A stretch of DNA of 64,000 nt from assembly GCA_035457705.1 (NCBI GenBank), contig DATIBD010000048.1, positions 1 through 64,000 of the forward strand, read 5' to 3'. Shown here in pieces: positions 1 to 7,973 of this stretch. The notes under the pieces are model-generated. The model had not been told where the DNA came from. It made no database searches and saw only the letters and a program-made list of their open reading frames with translations. The stretch's first letter is position 1; each line of letters opens with the position of its first letter. The position numbers and the translations under genes are program-made. This stretch comes from DASPGQ01 sp035457705 (GTDB lineage: Bacteria; Acidobacteriota; Vicinamibacteria; Marinacidobacterales; SMYC01).

Positions 1-225
1 CACCGCTCGGCAGGCTGAATCGTACTCTTTCATCAGCCCGCTCCTACTCAATGCCGTGGCGGGACGTGGGATCGACCGGCCGCCACGGCTCGGCCTTCGC
101 GGCGCTCTGCGCCGATCTCGCGGCAGATGTCTTGGCCACCGCTCGGCAGGCTGGGCCGTACTTCTTCATCAGCCCGCTCCTACTCAATGCCGCGGCAGTA
201 CCTGTGATCGCCACGGCTCGGCTCC
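1..225 (-). repeat. Tandem copies of a 136-bp palindromic intergenic repeat
   Basis: Two partial copies and one full unit lie head to tail: the stretch beginning at 1 recurs at 137, and the one at 45 recurs at 181, so the period is exactly 136 bp. The full unit has a perfect 10-bp inverted repeat, GCCGTGGCGG (53-62) with CCGCCACGGC (80-89). In the last copy this stem is degenerate. Related copies occur at about 27392-27512 and 29219-29352. Read on the minus strand, each unit ends with a sequence like CATTGAGTAGGAG, which resembles a ribosome binding site, followed by ATGAA. The repeat lies downstream of gltX; the gene it may precede would be off the left edge. Confidence 0.8.
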
Positions 226-234
226 CGCCCGCCT

Positions 235-1749
235 CTATCCTATCTCGTCAGTACGAGGCTCGAACGTCCGCGCATAGTCGCGCTCGAGCTCCTTCGCCCG
301 CTTGGCCGAAAGCCCACCGAGAGCCTCGATGGCCCGCCGCAGCCGCATCCGCACGAGGTCGAGGCCCAAGAGCTCCATCGAACGGAAGAGCGGCGTGGAC
401 GCCGGGGACCCGGTCATCGCCACGTAAAAGGGGCGCGTGAGATCTCTCAGTTTGACGTCGCGCTTTGCCGCGAGCTCACGAAAGACGGCTTCGATGGCGT
501 CGTTCGAGAACTCCGGGATCGATTCCAGGAGCCATATCGCCGTCTGGAAGACCCCTGCTAGCTCTTCAGGAGTCTCGCCCTTGAGCGTCAACTCCGAGGC
601 ATCGAGCGGAATCTGGTCGGCGAAAAAGAAAGCCGTAAGATAGCCCCAGTCGGAGAGCGTCTCGAGCCGGGGCTGCGCGAGCGGCGCGATGCGCTCGAGA
701 GACTCGTCGGACAGGGCCCAGCGGCGAAGAAGAGCGACGAGCCCTCGCGCGTCGTAGTCTTCTCGTATGTAGCGCGCGTTCAACCACCTGAGCTTTTCCA
801 CATCGAAGACTGGGCCTCCTAGTGAAAGCGCCTCGAGCTCGAAGTGCTCGACGAACTCGTCGCGCGTGAACTTCTCTTCGCCCGCGGACCGGGTCCAGCC
901 GAGGATGCCCATGAAGTTCACCATCGCCTGGGGGAGGAATCCCGCTCTGCGGTAGTACTCGATCGAAGTCGGATTCTTGCGCTTGGAGAGCTTCGACTTG
1001 TTGGCGTCGTTGTTCCGCAGAAGCGGCAGATGACAAAACACCGGGGGCGGCCAATCGAACATATCGTAGAGCCTCAGGTGTTTCGGAAGGGAGTTAATCC
1101 ACTCTTCCCCGCGAATAACGTGGGTGATCTGCATCAAGTGATCGTCCACGACGTTGGCGAGGTGGTAGGTCGGAAATCCGTCGGACTTCTGGATGACCTG
1201 ATCGTCGACCGTCGCCCAATCCTTCACGATCTCTCCGCGCAGGAGGTCGACCATTCGGCATTCGCCATCTAGAGGGACCTTCATGCGAACCACGTGGGGC
1301 TCGTCCTTGCGCGCCTCGGCGCGCTCGACGGGGATCTCTCGACAGTGCCGATCGTAGCCGGGAAAATGCTTCTGGTCGCGATGAGCAGCGCGAATCGCTT
1401 CCAGCCGTTCCTTGGAGCAGAAACACCGGTAGGCCAGTCCGTGGGCGAGAAGACGCGCGACGTGCTCCCGGTAGATGAGGAGCCTTTCACTTTGACGATA
1501 CGGAGCGTGAGGTCCCCCGACGTCCGGACCCTCGTCCCACGAGAGGCCGAGCCAGGACAGGGACTCGAGAATCCTCCTCTCGGATTCCAACGAAGACCGG
1601 GCTCGGTCCGTGTCTTCGATGCGCAAGATGAAGGCGCCGCCCTTCTTACGAGCGAAAGCGTAGTTCAGAAGCGCCTGATAGGCCGTTCCGACGTGGGGGT
1701 CACCCGTGGGTGACGGAGCCACGCGTACGCGAACCCGGCTGGTGTCCAT
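235..1749 (-). CDS. gltX: Glutamyl-tRNA synthetase
   Basis: Cytosolic class I aminoacyl-tRNA synthetase that charges tRNA-Glu with glutamate. The 504-residue length is normal for bacterial GluRS. The Rossmann catalytic core is clear: the HIGH-type motif reads HVGT at residues 19-22 after APSPTG, and the KMSKS loop reads KLSKR at 253-257. RIEDTD near residue 43 and the CxC pair near 109-111 with a later Cys near 136 match the family, the latter being a zinc-site-like pattern. The C-terminal helical anticodon-binding part is present. The gene is third in a minus-strand set after DUF58 and the BatA-like gene, 46 bp from the latter. Whether it discriminates tRNA-Glu from tRNA-Gln cannot be told here. 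Confidence 0.96.
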   Translation of the reverse strand: MDTSRVRVRVAPSPTGDPHVGTAYQALLNYAFARKKGGAFILRIEDTDRARSSLESERRILESLSWLGLSWDEGPDVGGPHAPYRQSERLLIYREHVARLLAHGLAYRCFCSKERLEAIRAAHRDQKHFPGYDRHCREIPVERAEARKDEPHVVRMKVPLDGECRMVDLLRGEIVKDWATVDDQVIQKSDGFPTYHLANVVDDHLMQITHVIRGEEWINSLPKHLRLYDMFDWPPPVFCHLPLLRNNDANKSKLSKRKNPTSIEYYRRAGFLPQAMVNFMGILGWTRSAGEEKFTRDEFVEHFELEALSLGGPVFDVEKLRWLNARYIREDYDARGLVALLRRWALSDESLERIAPLAQPRLETLSDWGYLTAFFFADQIPLDASELTLKGETPEELAGVFQTAIWLLESIPEFSNDAIEAVFRELAAKRDVKLRDLTRPFYVAMTGSPASTPLFRSMELLGLDLVRMRLRRAIEALGGLSAKRAKELERDYARTFEPRTDEIG

Positions 1750-1795
1750 CCACGGTGATGGTAGCCCAGTGCCGCGACGCGACGCGAACGCGGGC

Positions 1796-3568
1796 TCAGA
1801 CCGTCATCCGCCGGTGATACGTCCACCATTCGACGACCACGAGCGCGAAGGCTACTCCGATGAGGACCAGCCAGAGCTCCCCGGTGGATTCGGCGGGCCT
1901 CGACTCGAGTCCTTCTTCGAGCTGGGCCTCAGTCAGCGACGAAGCGTTCACGTTCGAAATGCCGGGGTTCAGAAGGTTGGCAGACACCACGACTTCCCCG
2001 CCGCCGCTACGAACGGAAAACAGACCGGGCGCGTCGGGTGCGAACGATGTCCCCGACGGAGATGCCCGCACGGGCACGTCGCGCCCATCGAGATCGGTCA
2101 CCGCGGCGCCGGGAAGCTCCACCGAAATGGTCCCCAGGGGGGAGCTCAAGACCTCCGTTCCCGTCAGCCAGCTCACCGCGTTCGAAAGAAAGATCGGAAA
2201 GCTCGCCTGAAGCGGAAGGTTGGATTGCGCGAGGTCGAAGGTTACATGAACGAACCGCACCGGAACGTCTCCGGCGAGGATGAGGGGCTCGAGCTCCGTA
2301 CCCACGAGCACGTCGAAGTCCCCCAACTCGACGGCCGCGACCCGCTCGACAACCACGTCACCGAGCGAGACGTTCGCCATCACGGGATGATCGCGCTCGG
2401 TTCCGGAAAGGGAAAGCCCCGCGAGCTCACGTCCCGTGTGCTTTCCCAGCCAGCCGACGGGCGTGGGATCGAAAGCAATGACAGGCACCGACGGAGCCGT
2501 GTCCGGAGCGAAGCGATCGAACACGAAGAGGTCAGGCTCTCTTACCGACGAAAGGGTGGAAGGAGAAACGATCTCGAGCTCGATCCGCGGGTCGAGCCGG
2601 AGCAGCGTCTCCAAATAAGAGCTTCCCGTCGTCACGAGAGCCACCCGCAACACCCGCGGCGTGCCGAGATAGGCGTAGGCCACATCGTCCAGCTCGAAAC
2701 CGTCCTCTTCAGAGTCGATGAGAGCTCTGACGGGCCCCGAGGAGAACTGCGCCAGATCCAGGATTTCTCCCCGAACCTGACCGGGCTCGAGGGAGAACGT
2801 GCGCTTCAGAGAGGCTCCTGAAGCTCCATCGACTTGCGCGGCGACTCGGCGGGCCTCCGCGGAATGATTCGCGACCTCGAGAAAGGCCTCGAAGCGCGTG
2901 GGATTTGCGGGAACGGCTCGAAGATCGAAAGCGGTTATGCCCACGTTGGCCACGGGCTGGAAAACCGGAACCACGGTGACGCGCTCGGGGATCTCCGAGA
3001 CCAGAACCCCATCGGTAACGAAGAATACCTCGGAGTCGCCGAACAGCTCTCTCGGGGGAAACGCACTCTTCCCCCCGAGCGAAACCTGCAGCCGGTCGAT
3101 TCGCTCGAGCGCCACCCGCCGGCTCGTGTACTCGCCACCCGGCGCGTGCCCGGTGGTATCCGCCACCAGGTAGCGGCTTGCCGAGCTCCCCTGCCGCACG
3201 AGCTCGCGAGCTCGATCGAGAGCCATCTCGAAGCGCGTGCGGCCCGACGACGATCGTGCGGCCATGGTAGTGGAATTGTCGACGACGACGGCAATGCGGC
3301 GGGCGGTGCCCGACAGAGCCCCGATCTCGGGACGGCCCACCGACATCGCGATAGCGAGACCTACCGTGAGGGCAATGAGCAGAGACACGAGCCAGCGCCA
3401 GAAGTCCGAGCGACCTTTGCGCTCTTTGAGCACCCGGCTCCAGATCAGCATCGAGGGCACGAGCACCCGCCGAGGGGGCGGCTTGAGCCAATACAGCAAA
3501 ACGATCGCCGCAGCGGTAGAGACGAGAAGCAGGACCATCGTTGAAAGGCCGAGCTGCAGGAAAGTCAT
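1796..3568 (-). CDS. BatA-like membrane protein with degenerate VWA domain
   Basis: About 590 residues. The N-terminus has the paired transmembrane segments typical of BatA/aerotolerance-type proteins (one near residues 7-26, a second near 60-76, separated by a PPPRR...VPSMLIW stretch). A von Willebrand A-like domain follows with VVVDNSTTM in place of a strict DxSxS metal site, so metal binding may be lost. A C-terminal membrane helix (VLIGVAFALVVVEWW) ends in a short basic tail. The start is set at the ATG at 3568, two bases past the stop of the DUF58 gene; the open frame extends further but would overlap that gene. The family usually sits with MoxR ATPase and DUF58 proteins in envelope-related operons of uncertain function. 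No MoxR gene is visible here. Confidence 0.85.
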   Translation of the reverse strand: MTFLQLGLSTMVLLLVSTAAAIVLLYWLKPPPRRVLVPSMLIWSRVLKERKGRSDFWRWLVSLLIALTVGLAIAMSVGRPEIGALSGTARRIAVVVDNSTTMAARSSSGRTRFEMALDRARELVRQGSSASRYLVADTTGHAPGGEYTSRRVALERIDRLQVSLGGKSAFPPRELFGDSEVFFVTDGVLVSEIPERVTVVPVFQPVANVGITAFDLRAVPANPTRFEAFLEVANHSAEARRVAAQVDGASGASLKRTFSLEPGQVRGEILDLAQFSSGPVRALIDSEEDGFELDDVAYAYLGTPRVLRVALVTTGSSYLETLLRLDPRIELEIVSPSTLSSVREPDLFVFDRFAPDTAPSVPVIAFDPTPVGWLGKHTGRELAGLSLSGTERDHPVMANVSLGDVVVERVAAVELGDFDVLVGTELEPLILAGDVPVRFVHVTFDLAQSNLPLQASFPIFLSNAVSWLTGTEVLSSPLGTISVELPGAAVTDLDGRDVPVRASPSGTSFAPDAPGLFSVRSGGGEVVVSANLLNPGISNVNASSLTEAQLEEGLESRPAESTGELWLVLIGVAFALVVVEWWTYHRRMTV

Positions 3569-3570
3569 AT

Positions 3571-4458
3571 CTACCTGAGAAACCGATCCTGCCTGAAGAT
3601 CTGGATGATCAGATCCTCGAAAGGAATCCGGGTCTCGGTTCGCGCGTACCCCCACCCGTACCTGGAGCAATAGGCCTCCAGTGCACGCTGGTGATTCGTC
3701 ATCTCGCGCTCGTAGGCGGCAACGAGTGTGGGCGACATCCGAAGCCGTTCGGCGCTTCCGTTCTCCGAGTCGACGAGCAAGGCCTCGTCGGGAAACTGCG
3801 GCTTCATCTCCTCGGGGCTGAGGATGTGGACGCCGAACACGTCGTGGCGGAACAGTCGTACGAAATCGAAGGCTGTCGAGAAACCGGCCGGATCCATGAA
3901 GTCCGACGCGATGACCACCAGGCCGCGACGCCGCTTGGTGCCGAAAAACGTGCGGAACGTCTGGTGCAGAGAGGTCTCGCCGCTCAGGTGCATTCGGTCG
4001 AGGAAGTTGAAGATTCTCCAGATCTGATTGCGGCCCCGTTTCGAAGCGATCTGCTCGGTGACTCCGTTCGCGTAGCCGATGACGCTGACGCGGTCGAGAT
4101 TCAAAAGCCCGATATAGGCGAGCGCCGCGGCGACCTTCCGCGCGTAGTCGAACTTCGGGGGCTCGCCGAAGCCCATCGACCGGCTCGAATCGACGAACAG
4201 GTAGATTGGCAGGTCAGCCTCCTCGTCGAAGATGCGCAAGATGAGGCGGTCGAGCCTCAAGAATGCCTTCCAGTCGACGTCTTTGGTGTCGTCGCCGCTG
4301 ACGTAGGGCCGGTAATCGGCAAACTCGACGCCGGTACCCTTCTTGCGGGCGCGATGCTCGCCCCGCAAGTGCCCAGGAAGCATGCGGTTAGAGACGAGCT
4401 TCAGGTACTCGAGCTTCCGCAGAAAATCTTCGTCGAAGAGCGTTTGGACCGCTTCCAT
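3571..4458 (-). CDS. DUF58 domain protein (VWA-like)
   Basis: A 295-residue soluble protein. The DUF58 signature is clear: GTGVEFADYRPYVSGDD, followed by DVDWKAFLR and then a VWA-like core with an intact metal-ion motif DSSRSM (DxSxS). Proteins of this family accompany MoxR AAA+ ATPases and BatA-type membrane proteins; their exact role is not settled. It is the first gene of a minus-strand set with the BatA-like gene and gltX, stopping two bases before the next ATG. A perfect TATAAT lies only 11 bases upstream of the ATG, which suggests a leaderless or near-leaderless mRNA. The absence of an adjacent moxR is unusual. Confidence 0.92.
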   Translation of the reverse strand: MEAVQTLFDEDFLRKLEYLKLVSNRMLPGHLRGEHRARKKGTGVEFADYRPYVSGDDTKDVDWKAFLRLDRLILRIFDEEADLPIYLFVDSSRSMGFGEPPKFDYARKVAAALAYIGLLNLDRVSVIGYANGVTEQIASKRGRNQIWRIFNFLDRMHLSGETSLHQTFRTFFGTKRRRGLVVIASDFMDPAGFSTAFDFVRLFRHDVFGVHILSPEEMKPQFPDEALLVDSENGSAERLRMSPTLVAAYEREMTNHQRALEAYCSRYGWGYARTETRIPFEDLIIQIFRQDRFLR

Positions 4459-4469
4459 GCCGCGACCGC

Positions 4470-4475
4470 ATTATA
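4470..4475 (-). promoter_or_regulatory. Probable -10 element for the DUF58-BatA-gltX operon
   Basis: Read on the minus strand this is a perfect TATAAT. The ATG of the DUF58 gene (4458) follows after 11 bases, so transcription would begin within a few bases of the start codon. No good -35 box was seen. The gene has no Shine-Dalgarno sequence, which agrees with leaderless translation. Confidence 0.55.
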
Positions 4476-4528
4476 CGGCAACGACTGAGCCACTCGAGCG
4501 ATGACTGCGCAAATACGGGGGGAGCTGA

Positions 4529-4534
4529 TACAAT
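4529..4534 (+). promoter_or_regulatory. Probable -10 element for the sdh operon
   Basis: TACAAT lies 32 bases before the ATG at 4567, inside the 108-bp divergent gap between the DUF58 and sdh operons. No convincing -35 box is present. A Shine-Dalgarno sequence GGAGAAG (4552-4558) lies between it and the start codon. Confidence 0.4.
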
Positions 4535-4566
4535 CCTCGGCCGTCGATCATGGAGAAGATGCCTCG

Positions 4567-5370
4567 ATGAGCACTCTGACGCGACCTCTGACACCGCAGC
4601 GCGGATTTGCCGTGACTTCTCGGCGCGACGGTTGGTGGGTGGTGCCCCTTCTTACATTCCTGGGACTGTCGGCTTTCGTCGTGTACGCCACCTGGGCGGC
4701 TTTCCAGGGAGCCCACTACGAGTACGGTAACCTTCTATCTCCGTTCTACTCCCCGGTGCTCTACGGGGATTCCGCTCACAGCCTGTTCGGGCCGAAGCCC
4801 GCCTGGTGGCCGGGGTTTCTTCCCTTCTCGCCCGCACTTCTCATCCTGTGGGCTCCAGCCGGCTTCCGCCTGACCTGCTACTACTACCGGGGTGCGTACT
4901 ACAAAGCGTTCTGGGCCGATCCTCCTGCCTGCGCCGTCGGTGAACCGCGGAAATCCTACTGCGGCGAAGCCGCCCTGCCGCTCGTCGTTCAGAACATCCA
5001 CCGGTATTTTTTCTATCTCGCAACCGGGTTTCTCTTCATTCTTGCCTACGACGCCTGGAAAGCGATGTGGTTTAGCGACGCTTCGGGGAACGAAAGTTTC
5101 GGGGTGGGAGTCGGCACCGTCGTGCTGACCCTCAACGTGATTTTCCTGTCGGGCTACACGCTCGGCTGCCACTCCATGCGGCATCTCGTCGGAGGCGTCC
5201 TGGACGCGATCTCGAAATCGCCCGCACGCAAGAAGGCCTACGACTGTTCGAGCTACCTCAATCGCCGTCACATGAACTGGGCCTGGACCAGCCTTTTCTG
5301 GGTGATGTTCTCCGACGTCTACGTGCGCCTGTGCTCGATGGGTATCTGGTCGGACTGGAGAATCCTCTGA
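4567..5370 (+). CDS. Succinate dehydrogenase membrane anchor, Cys/His-rich
   Basis: A 267-residue membrane protein with about five hydrophobic segments (near residues 25-45, 86-103, 142-165, 178-198 and 238-256). It is assigned as the SDH anchor because it is the first gene of an operon with the flavoprotein and iron-sulfur subunits and overlaps the next gene by one base (TGATG). The start at 4567 is chosen for the GGAGAAG site 8 bases upstream. It is rich in Cys and His for a membrane protein: C104, C122, C132, H145, C201-H202, H206, C227, H235. In mycobacterial Sdh1 the single anchor is reported to hold a membrane-embedded Rieske-type 2Fe-2S cluster. This gene order and subunit size resemble that type, so a cluster here is plausible but inferred. 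Confidence 0.8.
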   Translation: MSTLTRPLTPQRGFAVTSRRDGWWVVPLLTFLGLSAFVVYATWAAFQGAHYEYGNLLSPFYSPVLYGDSAHSLFGPKPAWWPGFLPFSPALLILWAPAGFRLTCYYYRGAYYKAFWADPPACAVGEPRKSYCGEAALPLVVQNIHRYFFYLATGFLFILAYDAWKAMWFSDASGNESFGVGVGTVVLTLNVIFLSGYTLGCHSMRHLVGGVLDAISKSPARKKAYDCSSYLNRRHMNWAWTSLFWVMFSDVYVRLCSMGIWSDWRIL

Positions 5371-7211
5371 TGGCCGACGTCTCTGGTTTCACGAGGCACG
5401 AGCACGACGTCCTCATCATCGGCGCCGGCGGTGCCGGCCTTCGCGCCGCCATCGAGGCATCGGCCGCTGGGGCGAAGGTGGGGCTCGTGTGCAAGTCCCT
5501 TCTCGGGAAGGCCCACACCGTCATGGCCGAAGGAGGGGTCGCCGCCGCGCTCGCGAACGTCGACGAGCGTGATGATTGGAAGACCCATTTCGCCGACACC
5601 ATGCGCGGTGGCCAGTACGTGAACAACTGGAGGATGGCACAGCTCCACGCCCAGCAGGCGCCCGAGCGGGTGCGCGAGCTCGAAGCCTGGGGCGCCCTCT
5701 TCGACCGCACTCCCGATCAACGCATCTTGCAGAGGAACTTCGGAGGTCACAAATACCCTCGGCTCGCCCACGTCGGCGATCGCACCGGGCTCGAGATGAT
5801 CCGGACGCTGCAGGATCGCGGCATCCACATGGGAATCGACGTTCACATGGAGTGCACGATCGTCCGGCTCATCAAGAAGGGCGACCGGGTGGTCGGAGCT
5901 TTCGGATACGACCGCGAGCGCGGACTCTTTCGTGTCTTCCAGGCGAACGCGGTCGTGCTGGCGACGGGCGGCATCGGGCGAGCCTTCAAGATAACGAGCA
6001 ACAGCTGGGAATACACGGGTGACGGGCACGCACTGGCGTACCACGCGGGTGCGGATCTCATCGACATGGAGTACGTCCAGTTCCACCCGACCGGCATGGT
6101 CTGGCCCCCCAGCGTCCGCGGGATCCTGGTGACGGAAGGGGTTCGGGGTGAAGGCGGGGTTCTCCGCAATCGAGACGGCAAGCGGTTCATGTTCGACGAC
6201 ATCCCCGAGCTCTACAAGAACCAGACCGCGGACAGCGAGGAGGAGGGCTGGCGATATACGCAGGGTGACAAGACCTCTCGCCGCCCGCCCGAGCTTCTCA
6301 CGCGAGATCACGTCGCCCGGTGCATCGTACGCGAGGTCAAGGCGGGACGGGGGAGCCCGCATGGAGGCGTCTTCCTCGATATCGCCTGGATCAAAGACCG
6401 GCTCTCGAACGGCGAGGAGCATATCAAGAAGAAGCTCCCGAGCATGTATCACCAGTTCAAGGAGCTCGCCGGAATCGATATCACCAAGGAGGCCATGGAA
6501 GTCGGGCCCACCACGCACTACGTGATGGGTGGTGTGCGGGTCGACGGGGACACACAGATGTCGACCGTCCCTGGCCTCTTCGCCGCGGGCGAATGCGCTG
6601 GCGGCCTCCACGGCGCGAACCGATTGGGAGGAAACTCCCTCTCCGATCTCCTCGTCTTTGGAAAGCTCGCGGGAGAGCACGCGGCGAAGTTCGCCAAGCA
6701 GCAGAGCGCTGGCGAATTTGGCAAGGAGCAGGAAGAGCAGCTCCAAGCGGCCGCGAGCTGGGCCCTCGCTCCGCTGGAGCGCCAGGCGTCGAGCGCCGGA
6801 AGCGAAGCCCCTTACGCCATCCAGTACGAGCTTCAGGCGTATATGCAAGACCTCGTGGGCATCGTCCGGAACGAGAAGGATATGAAAAAGGGACTCGACG
6901 GCGTCTTGGCGTTACGGCAACGCGCCAGAAACGCCGTCGCGCCCGGAAACCGCGAGTACAACCCCGGGTGGCACACGGCCCTCGATCTCGATAGCCTGCT
7001 TACGGTTTCCGAGGCCGTGGCGCGGGCCGCGATCGAGCGCAAGGAGAGTCGCGGTGCCCACTTTCGCGAGGATTACGATTCGAAGGACGAGGCATGGGGA
7101 AAGACCGTGCTCGTCGTACGGCGAGGACGAGGCGGCGACATGGAAGTCATCCGTGAAACGATCGGGGGAATGCCCCCGGAGCTGAAGACGATCATCGAGG
7201 AGAATCGCTAG
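5370..7211 (+). CDS. sdhA: Succinate dehydrogenase flavoprotein subunit
   Basis: A 613-residue subunit that oxidises succinate to fumarate using covalently bound FAD, in the membrane-bound complex that feeds the quinone pool. The FAD-binding GAGGAG is at about residues 18-23. The histidine expected to carry FAD is H49 in LLGKAHTVMAEGG. Further family hallmarks are THYVMGGV, HGANRLGGNSLSDLLVFG and the C-terminal capping region with PGWHTALDLDSLL. The start is taken at 5370, overlapping the anchor's stop (TGATG); the frame stays open 13 codons upstream but those lie inside the anchor gene. It is separated from sdhB by no bases. Fumarate reductase activity cannot be excluded from sequence alone. 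Confidence 0.96.
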   Translation: MADVSGFTRHEHDVLIIGAGGAGLRAAIEASAAGAKVGLVCKSLLGKAHTVMAEGGVAAALANVDERDDWKTHFADTMRGGQYVNNWRMAQLHAQQAPERVRELEAWGALFDRTPDQRILQRNFGGHKYPRLAHVGDRTGLEMIRTLQDRGIHMGIDVHMECTIVRLIKKGDRVVGAFGYDRERGLFRVFQANAVVLATGGIGRAFKITSNSWEYTGDGHALAYHAGADLIDMEYVQFHPTGMVWPPSVRGILVTEGVRGEGGVLRNRDGKRFMFDDIPELYKNQTADSEEEGWRYTQGDKTSRRPPELLTRDHVARCIVREVKAGRGSPHGGVFLDIAWIKDRLSNGEEHIKKKLPSMYHQFKELAGIDITKEAMEVGPTTHYVMGGVRVDGDTQMSTVPGLFAAGECAGGLHGANRLGGNSLSDLLVFGKLAGEHAAKFAKQQSAGEFGKEQEEQLQAAASWALAPLERQASSAGSEAPYAIQYELQAYMQDLVGIVRNEKDMKKGLDGVLALRQRARNAVAPGNREYNPGWHTALDLDSLLTVSEAVARAAIERKESRGAHFREDYDSKDEAWGKTVLVVRRGRGGDMEVIRETIGGMPPELKTIIEENR

Positions 7212-7955
7212 ATGACCACCGGGACCTTTCGGATCTGGCGCGGAGACCGGGCGGGGGGCGAGTTCAAAGACTACCAGACCGAGGTCTCCGAAGGCATGGT
7301 CGTCCTCGACGCCATTCATCAGATCCAGGCCGAGGCAGCCAACGATCTGGCGGTCCGGTGGAACTGCAAGGCGGGAAAATGCGGCTCCTGCTCCGCCGAG
7401 GTCAACGGCAATCCGCGTCTCACGTGCATGACCCGCCTCGATGACCTGGATCTTTCCGAGCCAGTGACCGTCGAGCCGCTCCAGGCTTTCCCGATCATCA
7501 AAGACCTCGTCGCCGATGTCAGCTGGAACTTCGAGGTCAAGAAGCGGATCAAGGAATTCACCCCGCGGCCGCCCGATGCGCCCGACGGCACCTGGCGTAT
7601 GGCACAAGAGGACATCGACCGCGTTCAGGAGTTCCGGAAGTGCATCGAGTGCTTCCTCTGCCAGAACGTCTGTCACGTCCTGCGGGACCATCACTTGCAC
7701 GACAAATTCATCGGTCCCCGCTTCTTCGTTCACGTAGCTGCGCTGGATATGCACCCGCTCGATACCGAGAATCGGTTAGAAGCCCTCAAGAACGCGGACG
7801 GCATCGGCTATTGCAATATCACGAAGTGCTGCACCAAGGTCTGCCCCGAGCACATCACGATCACCGACAACGCGATCATCCCGCTCAAAGAACGCGTAGT
7901 GGACGAGTTCTACGACCCTTTGAAGAAGCTCTTTCGTTTCCTGACTGGGAAGTGA
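7212..7955 (+). CDS. sdhB: Succinate dehydrogenase iron-sulfur subunit
   Basis: A 247-residue electron-transfer subunit joining SdhA to the membrane anchor. The N-terminal 2Fe-2S ferredoxin domain has C52, C57, C60 and C72. The C-terminal ferredoxin domain has CIECFLCQNVC (C144, C147, C150, C154) and CNITKCCTKVCP (C201, C206, C207, C211), giving ligands for the 4Fe-4S and 3Fe-4S clusters. The ATG follows directly on the sdhA stop codon, so the two genes are probably translationally coupled. Its length and the single-anchor operon resemble the mycobacterial Sdh1 type rather than the four-subunit E. coli type. Confidence 0.95.
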   Translation: MTTGTFRIWRGDRAGGEFKDYQTEVSEGMVVLDAIHQIQAEAANDLAVRWNCKAGKCGSCSAEVNGNPRLTCMTRLDDLDLSEPVTVEPLQAFPIIKDLVADVSWNFEVKKRIKEFTPRPPDAPDGTWRMAQEDIDRVQEFRKCIECFLCQNVCHVLRDHHLHDKFIGPRFFVHVAALDMHPLDTENRLEALKNADGIGYCNITKCCTKVCPEHITITDNAIIPLKERVVDEFYDPLKKLFRFLTGK

Positions 7956-7973
7956 AGCCCTTCCCGGCTGCGC

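Noticed and set aside
5319..6848. Long open frame of about 500 codons antisense to sdhA
   Set aside because: It is a high-GC shadow of the real flavoprotein gene; similar long antisense frames run opposite the A2M gene (32626-34389) and the UnbV/TPR genes (41938-43974). None shows a family or ribosome site.
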